A stretch of 35,621 nt of DNA, taken from the NCBI RefSeq assembly GCF_900197875.1, contig NZ_FZMO01000490.1:1-35621 (forward strand), read 5' to 3'. How positions within the stretch are numbered: the stretch's first letter is position 1; every line of letters begins with the position of its first letter. The position numbers and the translations under genes were made by a program. The DNA comes from Frankia canadensis. GTDB lineage: Bacteria > Actinomycetota > Actinomycetes > Frankiales > Frankiaceae. Below are positions 28,201 through 32,741 of this stretch, in pieces. The notes under the pieces are model-generated. The model was given only the letters and a program-made list of their open reading frames with translations. It ran no database searches and was not told the DNA's origin.

Positions 28201-28598
28201 ACGCTCGTCGCCCCGAAGACCCCACCCTCGACGAAGGTCGCGGTGTTGGTGAGGCGCAGTTTCCCCGCGCCCGAGGGATCCGAGAGCGGACAGCTGTGCA
28301 GGACGCCGGTGGTCGAGTTTCCAGGCGAGGTGAGACAGGCCACGTTCGAGCCGGCGGCACCGGTCGGCAGCGCGGGCAGGACCACGTTGCCGATTCCGTC
28401 GGGGGTGTTGTTGTGGAAAGGCTGGTCGAACAGCACCGTCCCGGCGGCGTAGGCCGCGTTCGGGGTGAGCGCCGATATCGAGCCGGCGAGAACCAGGCTG
28501 ACGAGTATTACGACCAGTGTCTTGAACGCCTGCCGATGCCGGATGGCCGCAGACGTCCAGGGTGGTCTCCGCCGTCTGGATACCCTTACGCCGCTCAT
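19209..28598 (-). CDS. Giant (3,129-residue) secreted lectin/DUF11-repeat surface protein
   Basis: Signal peptide 1-51 (TLVVILVSLVLAGSISAL, AYA/AG). Residues ~53-365 form an L-type-lectin-like domain (VLFDQPFHNN, GGTHADGLAFILSA, YLGIGLDVFGNYSN). ~370-500 is a DUF11-like segment and ~504-600 TIG-like (ISPASGTVSGGGAATVTG). ~602-790 are two Fn3 domains (NGSAITGYVVTP in each). ~790-1052 are three He_PIG putative Ig domains (LPPGLSLNSASGLLSGTP). ~1053-2998 are fifteen tandem DUF11-type repeats of about 130 residues, most with YTGATFTD, DATYNADA, WTGDLAVGA and a CPxGGxDPRC cysteine pair. ~2999-3129 is a WxL-like beta domain (LTNLTSAFTLTGEPG ... YSTTLDYIAATR). There is no LPXTG or membrane anchor, so attachment is probably non-covalent through the terminal domain. 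Domain content suggests a long stalk presenting a carbohydrate-binding head. A perfect 492-bp internal duplication marks recent repeat expansion. The start lacks a Shine-Dalgarno; see the promoter at 28606. Confidence 0.93.
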   Translation of the reverse strand: MSGVRVSRRRRPPWTSAAIRHRQAFKTLVVILVSLVLAGSISALTPNAAYAAGTVLFDQPFHNNTPDGIGNVVLPALPTGAAGSNVACLTSPGNSTTGVLHSCPLSDPSGAGKLRLTNTATFVEGGVFGATSVPTSQGLDVTFNTYQYGGTHADGLAFILSAVNPAAPTAPANLGQPGGALGYTPASSSLVGMSNGYLGIGLDVFGNYSNSTYQGSGCTNPAYISTTGGRVPGQVVVRGPGAGLVGYCAINSTATTTASPPVALGAATRNASKVPVEVVINPTAQTIVTNSGVSAAPGTYKVVFTPVGGTARTLQGALPTVPAGLYPSSWTTSAGIPRQLAFGWAASTGSVTDYHELDEARVVTFNPVPQLNVAATSYNGPTPQPGDPVNYTVTAGVSAGADEASPISVTETVPVNVVPVGAFGTGWVCQAPVGRSITCTNSNGPFTNGTTLTPVTVVAIVTGSGVTPALIQTTSVTTSSSNDANPGFAGSTTAGTVPATPTSLAISPASGTVSGGGAATVTGTNISGATAIEIGTTAQQQAGTPVVLLPCQSGPAAGCFTVNGDGSLQISSMPARTSAAAVGITVVTRGVAGVVSYVYTSAPATPAAPSATAGITSATVTWVAPASNGSAITGYVVTPFLGGVAQTPVSYDASTTTRTLTGLTAGGSYTFTVAAVNAVGTGAASPQSAAVVPYALPAAPAITAVSAGSTSATLSWTTPASNGSAITGYVVTPYIAGVAQTPRTFTGTATTQTVSGLTGGTTYTFRVAAINAAGTGPQSAASSAVTINSSPSLALPPPPTGGVGAAYSDQFTVTGGTSPYVWSISDGSLPPGLSLNSASGLLSGTPAAAGSYPFTVRVVDASGQAATQNLTISIASAPTLPFPPPPSGEVGVVYSDQLTVSGGTSPFVWSVSAGALPPGVTLNTSTGLLSGTPTTAGTASFAVRVVDALGLSATKTVSLVMAARPTLGFPAPPAAQVGVPYSSTLVVTGGTGPFAWSVTAGTLPPGITLDPSTGVLSGTPTTAGSYPFTVQVTDAFGVTATQAVTLSVTAGPIVIVKSASASSVAPGGTVNYTITATNTAAAAYSGVTFTDALAGVLDDAVYNADATATTGAVTFTSPNLTWTGDLAAGAAVTVTYSVTAANPDTGNKILSSAVTSPTVGTTCPVGGTDPRCANAVTVSILTITSSSTVTTTQPGQVVGFTYTAVNDGQTPFPNATFTVPLGGLLDDATYNLDAQTTSGTFGLVGGDLVWQGSLAPGASVTVTSSLTVKNPDTGNKVLAATIVSATQGNTCPAGAPAPACTSVVPVLTPGLSIETTANVVTITPGGTITYTIAVANTGETPYTGISVTDSLARVLSDATYNADATASTGSLSYTAPNLTWTGDLGVGATVTITFTVTVLDPDPGDKVVVNTVTSPVIGSNCPVGGSDPACSATVNVLVPDLTIVKSASSPTTTPGGVVTYTVTVTNSGPTPYTGATFADSLSGLLDAATYNADVTASTGTASYAAPTLSWTGDLAPGASATIVYSVTTNAVSIGDGLLTNTLTSSTVGSNCPVAGTDPRCTVTVTVSQLIFVSSANVPSTTPGGVVTFTTTLSNTGQTPYTGITVPFSGADLVDDGTGTGEQTASSGTLVVGDTSAAWTGDIPVGATITLAGNVRVNNPDTGNRLLTLSVTSNLPGSNCPDGGSDPRCTATVPVLLPGLTIATSANATFTVPGGTVGYTMTLTNSGETPYTGATVTNSLAGLLDDATYNADAVASAGSVGYAAPVLTWTGDLAVGAVVTVTFSATVLVPDPGDKLLVAAVTSNEVGNTCPPASGNPACSTNVAVLTPALTIAQTTGSATAVPGATLTYTITVTNSGQTAYPAATFSTSLADVLDDAVYNADATASTGTVSFSTPTLSWTGSLDPGASATISYTVTVHNPDTGSQSLTNTIVSSSAGSNCPSGGSDPRCTATVTAVTAALLTFTKTAGAPSVARGGTVTYTITVTNAGVTPYLGAAFTDDLGDVLTNATYNADAAASAGTVTYTAPVLSWTGDVPASGTVTITYSALEHGGGDDILVNSVESNSVGSNCPVAGTDPRCTVTVTVSQLIFANSANVSSTTPGGVVVFTVTFSNTGQTPYTGVTVPFNGADLVDDATPTGEQTVSSGTLVVGGTGAVWTGDIPVGATITVTGSARVNNPDTGNRLLAFSVTSNLPGSNCPDGGSDPRCTATVPVLLPGLTIATSANATFTVPGGTVGYTMTLTNSGETPYTGATVTNSLAGLLDDATYNADAVASAGSVGYAAPVLTWTGDLAVGAVVTVTFSATVLVPDPGDKLLVAAVTSNEVGNTCPPASGNPACSTNVAVLTPALTIVKSASAASTVPGGTVTYTIAVTNSGQTPYTGAVVSDALGGVLDDATYNNDASASVGTVGLVSPTLTWTGDLNPGSSATITYSVTVLASGAGDGDGELVNTVSSTAAGNNCATGSTDPRCSVSVPVGALTITFASNVSTAIPGQVVSFTLIAANAGRTSYTNAVVNAAFDGLLDDADYNSDAVATSGVLNLDPAIGRLIWTGDLAPGQSVTITGSATVKSPDPGDKTVTIVASSSTAGSSCPPGSPNPDCTVTVDILTPALTIAKAADTTTTTPGSVVTYTITVTNSGESPYTGATVNDDVSGVLNDAVYNNDASATDGTVAFTAPTLSWTGDLAVGASATITYSFTVNDPDLGDRVLLNVVTSDALGSTCPSGGGGAPACGGVVVVLVPALTITKTAATGTGNATVVAGSPIDYTVTVQNTGQTPYTGASFTDDLAEVLDDAAYNGDAAASTGVVGFTSPDLTWTGDLAVGATATITYSVTTALPANGNRLASNAIASTTPGSTCLVGEGAAACTTTTAVLVPALTITKTADQTGAVVGSTVQYTITATNTGEAAYTGVTISDDLASVVDKAVYNADATATTGAVTYAAPALTWTGNLAAGAAVTITYSVTVDDAATPGATLMNRVESGAAGSTCTGAGEEPVCTTSITILAQSLTLTNLTSAFTLTGEPGSTATQDGAVTMTVTTNSTDGYTVAVQGASPTLTAATPGNGDTIAVGSLLVRGPDTSGFQPLSDVAAVGVYSQEQASAPDGDAVSNDYAIDIPFVTSDTYSTTLDYIAATR
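21554..22045 (-). repeat. Internal duplication in the giant gene, copy B (matches 23105-23596)
   Basis: These 492 bases are identical, by eye, to 23105-23596, shifted by exactly 1,551 bases (517 codons, four DUF11 repeats). They encode DUF11 repeat 10 and the end of repeat 9. Similarity continues with scattered differences to about 22400, covering the rest of repeat 9 and the end of repeat 8. The frame is preserved. Confidence 0.9.
23105..23596 (-). repeat. Internal duplication in the giant gene, copy A (matches 21554-22045)
   Basis: This is the partner of the copy at 21554-22045, encoding DUF11 repeat 6 and the end of repeat 5. Other repeats in the array differ widely, so this pair reflects a recent duplication or gene conversion. 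It would be a hotspot for in-frame deletion or expansion by recombination. Confidence 0.9.
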
Positions 28599-28605
28599 TA
28601 CTGTG

Positions 28606-28611
28606 AGTATA
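28606..28611 (-). promoter_or_regulatory. -10 element; transcript of the giant gene probably leaderless
   Basis: On the minus strand TATACT is followed by seven bases and then the ATG at 28598. With the usual 6-8 base -10 to start-site distance, transcription would begin at or next to the A of the ATG. No purine-rich ribosome site lies in those seven bases. The -35 region (around CAACTA) is weak, suggesting an activator or an alternative sigma factor. Confidence 0.55.
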
Positions 28612-28644
28612 GATACTGTTGCCTAGTGTAGTTGGAGGTGTCGG

Positions 28645-29742
28645 CTAACGATTCGGCGTGTCGCCCTCGGGACCGAGGTCCGGTCCCAGGATGTCGTCAA
28701 CCTGCGCACCGTCCGCATTGCCGGAGGTTTCGCCCAGGCCGAGCCGGCGTGGGTCGGCACGCTCCTCCTCACGCCGCAGCGCCCGGGCCGCCGTCAGCAC
28801 CCGGTCTCGGTAACGCCGACGCACGAACACACCAAGAAGGAATACGGCAAGAATGCCGGCCAGTAGCCCCATCGCCCGCCACACCGGGAAGACGACCACG
28901 GTCGCCCGCGCGGTGTGAAAGGTCCCGCGCGGGCCGGGCACGACCACCTCCGCATGGCATACGCACATGAGCGGCGGGTCGTCCCACCGTGTGGTGACCT
29001 CCCGCGTCGAATCCCGCTGCACCGTGAAGTCCGGGAAAGCAACGTCACGCCCATCGACGCGGATGTTGAGATGACCCTTTCCGCGGAAGTCACGATGAAC
29101 GGTGCCGGTGTCCTCGAAGGTCGCCGTGAAGTCGACGGGCCCACCGACAGCGAACCGCGGCCCCCGCAGCGAGGGGATCTTCACGGTGTCGTCGACCGGG
29201 CCCGGCACCGTGATGTAGAGGGGAGTCCCGATCCCCCGGTTCAACCTGATCTGGTTCTTGTCCTTGCCGGCCGGCACCATGAACAGCATCGCGACATGGT
29301 GGTCGCCGGGCTCGGGATGCCTGGGAACCGCGATCCGCACGGCCACCACCTGGCGCGCTCCCGGCGCCAGGTGGAACTTCACCGGGCTGGCCGATATCCA
29401 GGTCATCGCCGAGTAGGGCGCCTCCTCACGCTGGAACTGGAGGGTTCCGTCCCGTCCGGACGTGAAACCCGCCCGGTTCACCACGATGTCGAGGGGCAGC
29501 CGGCCATGGTTGCTCACCGCGAAGTGCTGATCCCTCGAGAGCTCTTCCTGCGGAATTACCAGTCTTGTCGGGCTCACCGTCAACGCGAAGTCCGGGGTCG
29601 GCGCGGGAGCCGCCGAAGGCCGTCCGGGAGGAGCGGACGACGATGCGAGAGCGGCAGGCCCCATGCCCCCCAGGGCCGCCCCCCAGACCAGAAGCATCGC
29701 GACGGCGGATACGCGCCGGCCTGGTCGAATCCGGCTGGTCAC
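28645..29742 (-). CDS. DUF916/WxLIP-like protein with single C-terminal membrane anchor
   Basis: The protein has 365 residues from GTG 29742 with a weak ribosome site. A signal peptide covers 1-34. Residues ~51-160 match the N-terminal WxLIP (DUF916) pattern: FALTVSPTRLVIPQEELSRD, FAVSNHGRLPLDIVVNRAGF, then MTWISASPVKFHLAPGARQVVAVRIAVP and GDHHVAMLFMVP. Residues ~170-285 form a second Ig-like domain (DUF3324-like position) with TRWDDPPLMCVCHAEVVVPG. One membrane helix lies at 288-307 (RAMGLLAGILAVFLLGVFV), followed by a basic/acidic 58-residue cytoplasmic tail. This matches the Firmicutes arrangement more closely than the 16868 paralogue. It sits between the WxL-like 180-residue gene (108-base gap) and the giant gene (46-base gap) on one strand, so it probably anchors both. 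Confidence 0.82.
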   Translation of the reverse strand: MTSRIRPGRRVSAVAMLLVWGAALGGMGPAALASSSAPPGRPSAAPAPTPDFALTVSPTRLVIPQEELSRDQHFAVSNHGRLPLDIVVNRAGFTSGRDGTLQFQREEAPYSAMTWISASPVKFHLAPGARQVVAVRIAVPRHPEPGDHHVAMLFMVPAGKDKNQIRLNRGIGTPLYITVPGPVDDTVKIPSLRGPRFAVGGPVDFTATFEDTGTVHRDFRGKGHLNIRVDGRDVAFPDFTVQRDSTREVTTRWDDPPLMCVCHAEVVVPGPRGTFHTARATVVVFPVWRAMGLLAGILAVFLLGVFVRRRYRDRVLTAARALRREEERADPRRLGLGETSGNADGAQVDDILGPDLGPEGDTPNR

Positions 29743-29850
29743 CGTCGCACCGTCGCCATGCGTTCCGCCCTCTTCTGGTGGTTGAAATCGTGTTCCGCGC
29801 CGGGTCAGCTATCCGTCATGACCGAGTCGGGCCGCCCGCAGATGCAATCA

Positions 29851-30393
29851 CTACAGGGTCGTGGCAACATAGTCGAGGACCGCGGAGTACGTGTCAGGGA
29901 TGACGAACGGAATCGTGATCTGGTAGTCGTTGGTGATGGTGTCGCCCAGCTCGGCAGAAGGTGTCGCCTGTGTGTGCACCTGCACCGGCGTACCGAACGT
30001 CAGCGGGCTGAAGGGAGTGGTGCCCGCCTGCCGCACCCTCAGATTACCGATCGGAATGGTACCCGTATTGCCCGGTGTGGCCGGGTTCAACGTCGCCGTC
30101 CGCGGCGCGACGGTCACGGCATATCCTTCGTTGTTGTTCGTGCTGACGGTCATGGTCACCGGTACGGTCGTCGTCACGGTCTCGCCCGGGTTACCCGTCA
30201 AGGAAAAGGATGGGGCGAGATTGGTCAGAGTGATGGATGAGCCGACGACGACGTTTGCGGTGGTGCTCTGAGTCGCCGTCTGCCCCGGAACCGCGTTCGC
30301 TCCACTGGCCATCCCTCCTATGACCGTAGCCACACTCGCCGTCAGGACAAGTCCGCGCCTGAGCGCTGAAGACGATCCGAGATTTTTCGACAT
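29851..30393 (-). CDS. Short secreted protein consisting of the WxL-like beta domain
   Basis: The protein has 180 residues from ATG 30393 (GAGG six bases upstream). The frame extends to 30729, but that part is Arg/Pro-rich and lacks a signal. A signal peptide covers 1-34 (GLVLTASVATVIGGMASGANA). The rest is one domain: ITLTNLAPSFSLTGNPGETV, VTMTVSTNNNEGYAVTVAP, TGTIPIGNLRVRQAG, and NDYQITIPFVIPDTYSAVLDYVATTL. It is clearly similar to the C-terminal ~130 residues of the giant (NDYAIDIPFVTSDTYSTTLD). It thus appears to be a free-standing version of the attachment domain. By analogy with Firmicutes WxL proteins it would bind the cell wall and pair with the DUF916-like protein encoded next. It has no Trp and no anchor. 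Confidence 0.85.
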   Translation of the reverse strand: MSKNLGSSSALRRGLVLTASVATVIGGMASGANAVPGQTATQSTTANVVVGSSITLTNLAPSFSLTGNPGETVTTTVPVTMTVSTNNNEGYAVTVAPRTATLNPATPGNTGTIPIGNLRVRQAGTTPFSPLTFGTPVQVHTQATPSAELGDTITNDYQITIPFVIPDTYSAVLDYVATTL

Positions 30394-30427
30394 TCCAGGC
30401 CTCGTTCCTCTCGAAGTGACTACGGAG

Positions 30428-30456
30428 AGTGTTCGCACCGCCATCATCGACGTCAA
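30428..30456 (-). promoter_or_regulatory. Candidate promoter for the WxL-like/DUF916-like operon
   Basis: The minus strand has TTGACG (30456-30451), a 17-base spacer and AACACT (30433-30428). Transcription would start about 28 bases before the ATG at 30393. The -35 matches five of six consensus bases and the -10 three of six. Confidence 0.45.
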
Positions 30457-30617
30457 GGATCGCCTTCGGCGCCGGCTCCGGCCCGGCCTGCTCCCTGTGA
30501 ACATCGCGGCCGTCCGCACTGGACGAACCAGTTGAAAAGCATCGGGCTGGTCGGCATGACGGCGAGTCGGCAAACGGGACGACATTCCGCGAGGGCGGTT
30601 TCCGGCCGAACCCCGCC

Positions 30618-30637
30618 GCCGCCGCGATTTCGGCGGC
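30618..30637. repeat. GC-rich hairpin flanked by a CCG-rich direct repeat
   Basis: GCCGCCG, loop CGATTT, CGGCGGC is a perfect 7-bp stem. CCCGCCGCCGCCGCG also occurs on both sides of it (from 30612 and again from 30640). It may be a transcription barrier between the divergent operons. Confidence 0.45.
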
Positions 30638-30791
30638 AGCCCGCCGCCGCCGCGCAGGCACGGCGAGAACCACGCGGTGATCACCGGCTGGAAACGGCCA
30701 AGCGGGGCTGGCCGGACGCACGTGGCCACATGGGCGGGTTCATCCGACAGCCGCCTCGGCGGACATCGGTCACCAGACCGCGCCGGCCGAG

Positions 30792-30820
30792 TTGGCCGCC
30801 GAACACAGCCGCGCTATGTT
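30792..30820 (+). promoter_or_regulatory. Candidate promoter for the DUF11/sortase operon
   Basis: TTGGCC (30792-30797), a 17-base spacer and TATGTT (30815-30820). The mRNA leader to ATG 30988 would be about 160 bases and contains G/C-rich complementary stretches, but I recognise no riboswitch. Confidence 0.4.
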
Positions 30821-30987
30821 GCGCTGAGTAACTGGCCACGACGCTGGGTGGGGGACCTTGTGAGAGTGGGACCGTTGCGGGACTGGGTGGGCTGTCCGCT
30901 TTCCCTCGTACCTGGGGCCGCTGGTGTCCGCGTCCCCGCACTCCCCTGGGGCTGTCGCGCCGAGCACGCCATCGAATCGGCGACGTC

Positions 30988-31899
30988 ATGAGCGGCCGCC
31001 AGCAGCCGACCCGCCGCCACTCGGCCGGCCAGGCGGCACCGAGGGACCTCCGGCACCGGCCACTGCCGAAGTCACTGATGGTGACCGGACTGGTGGCCGC
31101 GATGGTCGCCCTGGTGGGACCGCCCGCCAGGGCGGCGGGCGGCTCGTCCCAGACCACGGTCGGCATCGTTGTCACCGGGGCACCCGCGCTGGCCGTCACG
31201 AAGCGCGGCATCGTGGTGGACGTCCACCACGATGGCCGGATCGACACAGGTGACCTGGTGCGCTGGACGATCACGGTGTCGAACACCGGCGACACGATGC
31301 TCACCGGGCTGACCGTGAGCGACCCCGAGGCAGGTCCAGCCCGCTGTCCCACCACTCCCCTCGTTCCGAAGCAGGTTGTGACCTGCGCTGTGCCCGATCA
31401 TGTGATCACGTTCGCGGATGTCGCGGCGGGCGTGGTCACCAACGTGGCGACCGCGTCCGCGACCGCTCCGGGTGGACAGGTCGTCTCACCGCCCGGATCC
31501 GCCAGCGTGCGGATCCAGGGGGCAAAGCCCGCTGTCATCTTCCTTCCCCCACCGGGGGTGTTCGGGTTCCCCGCCGCTCCTGGCGGCCGCCCCGGTTCCG
31601 ATGAGCCCGCGGTGGGAGGCGCCGCGGCCGGCGGGGCCGGATCGGGAGGCGGGGCTGGCATCGGCTCAGGTAGCGGCCCTGGCGCCGCCGGGCCCGGTTC
31701 ACCGAACAGTCAGGGCGGCCTGCCGTCCTCGGCGGAGGATCAACAGCGCGCACATCCGCCGGTGGCCGTGGCGGGGGGACAGCCTGACGCGCCCGGACAC
31801 GGTGGCCTCACCCTGGTCCTGCTCGGCGCGATCACCGCCGCCGGTGCGCTCGCCTCGCTCGGGGTACTCGCCAGCCGGCGGACCAGACGCCGGCGTTGA
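30988..31899 (+). CDS. DUF11-domain surface protein with C-terminal membrane helix, co-transcribed with sortase
   Basis: The protein has 303 residues. It has a long signal peptide (1-50, LMVTGLVAAMVALVGPPARAA). A DUF11 domain covers ~66-177 (ALAVTKRGIVVDVHHDGRID, LVRWTITVSNTGDTMLTGLTV), with two cysteines (ARCPTTP, VVTCAV). A Pro/Gly/Ser low-complexity wall-spanning linker follows at ~185-265, then a membrane helix at ~273-295 (LTLVLLGAITAAGALASLGVL) and a basic end SRRTRRRR. This is the layout of a sortase substrate, but the residues before the helix read GQPDAPGHGG rather than LPXTG. If it is the sortase's substrate, the signal is non-canonical. Its stop overlaps the sortase start (TTGA). 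The start has only a weak ribosome site. Confidence 0.85.
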   Translation: MSGRQQPTRRHSAGQAAPRDLRHRPLPKSLMVTGLVAAMVALVGPPARAAGGSSQTTVGIVVTGAPALAVTKRGIVVDVHHDGRIDTGDLVRWTITVSNTGDTMLTGLTVSDPEAGPARCPTTPLVPKQVVTCAVPDHVITFADVAAGVVTNVATASATAPGGQVVSPPGSASVRIQGAKPAVIFLPPPGVFGFPAAPGGRPGSDEPAVGGAAAGGAGSGGGAGIGSGSGPGAAGPGSPNSQGGLPSSAEDQQRAHPPVAVAGGQPDAPGHGGLTLVLLGAITAAGALASLGVLASRRTRRRR

Positions 31900-32612
31900 C
31901 CCGGCCGTCGAGGGAACGCCGCCAGACGGCCGGCCACGGCGGGTCACCGCTGACGCCGAGACGCTCGGCCGGTCCGGTGTCCGCCCTCGGCGCCCTGGCC
32001 CTCGGCGCCCTGGCCCTCGTCGGGATCGTGCTGGTCATCCTGGGATGGCCAGCCAGTCCCACTCCCCCGGCCGCTCCATTGCCCGAGGCCGACGGGCCGC
32101 ACCTGCCCGGTCCGCTGCCGAGCCCCGGCGGTGCGAGCACACTCCAGAGCCCGCGGCCCCGGGCAGATCTGCCGGCGTCCAGCCTTCGGATACCAGCGCT
32201 CGGCGTCACCGCCAGAATCGGCAAGGCCACGGAGGAGAACGGCACCCTCGTTCCGCCGCGGACACCAACCGAGGTCGGGCTGTGGTCCGGTTCGGCGGCG
32301 CTGGACGCCGGTTCCGGACAAGTAACGATCGTCGGGCACGTGAACTGGCGAGGAATGCCGCCCTTCGCGTTTGGGCGCCTGGCCCACCTGCACGGCGGGG
32401 ATCTCGTCTTCACCAGCGACCCACGCGGGAGACAGACCGCGTGGCGGGTTCTGCGGGTCTTCGCTCGTCCCAAGACCGACGGCGTCGACCCGACGGCGTT
32501 CGCCGGACCTCGCGGCCCACGCCAGCTGATCATGATCACCTGCGGAGGACCGTTCGACGTTCGGGTCGGCTCCTATTCCGACAATGTGTACGTAAGCGCT
32601 GTTCCCGCGTAA
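31896..32612 (+). CDS. Class F-like sortase
   Basis: The protein has 238 residues from TTG 31896, overlapping the upstream stop by four bases, which indicates translational coupling. The N-terminal membrane anchor lies at ~27-50 (VSALGALALGALALVGIVLVIL), followed by a Pro-rich linker. The sortase barrel begins near residue 95 (SLRIPALGVTARI). The catalytic triad is present: His148 in IVGHVNWRG, Cys216 in IMITCGGPF and Arg223 in DVRVGSYSDN. The TCGG motif and small size fit actinobacterial class F sortases, which join secreted proteins to peptidoglycan or other acceptors. The clearest neighbour substrate is the DUF11 protein just upstream. None of the nearby proteins has an obvious LPXTG. Confidence 0.92.
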   Translation: MTRPSRERRQTAGHGGSPLTPRRSAGPVSALGALALGALALVGIVLVILGWPASPTPPAAPLPEADGPHLPGPLPSPGGASTLQSPRPRADLPASSLRIPALGVTARIGKATEENGTLVPPRTPTEVGLWSGSAALDAGSGQVTIVGHVNWRGMPPFAFGRLAHLHGGDLVFTSDPRGRQTAWRVLRVFARPKTDGVDPTAFAGPRGPRQLIMITCGGPFDVRVGSYSDNVYVSAVPA

Positions 32613-32638
32613 TCCAGCCAGGAACACAACGCGATCTT

Positions 32639-32669
32639 CCTCCGCGCGGCGCCCGGCGCCCGGCGGAGG
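32639..32669 (+). terminator. Possible terminator after the sortase gene
   Basis: CCTCCGC (32639-32645) pairs with GCGGAGG (32663-32669). The 17-base interior is itself GC-rich. It lies 27 bases after the sortase stop, with no T-run. It may also serve the convergent slipin gene. Confidence 0.35.
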
Positions 32670-32741
32670 CGTGCGGCGTGCGGCGTGAAGGCCGTCTACC
32701 TCGCCTCGCTCCAGAAGGGCAAACCCTACGTCTGGTGGCAT

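Larger units (their letters stand above)
30394..30987. other. Divergent intergenic region of the surface cluster
   Basis: About 590 bases separate the minus-strand WxL-like operon from the plus-strand DUF11/sortase operon. Candidate promoters face outward (30428-30456 minus, 30792-30820 plus) and a GC-rich hairpin lies between them (30618-30637). Open frames here are compositionally unlike the neighbouring genes. This is probably the control region for both halves of the system. Confidence 0.55.

Noticed and set aside
30394-30729. N-terminal extension of the 180-residue WxL-like protein
   Set aside because: It would bury the signal peptide behind 112 Arg/Pro-rich residues; ATG 30393 has a ribosome site and starts just before the signal sequence.
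32685-32735. NlpC/P60 peptidase remnant (KAVYLASLQKGKPYVW)
   Set aside because: The GKPYVW motif is suggestive, but only about 16 residues are visible in a GC-rich gap, with no catalytic Cys; too little to annotate.
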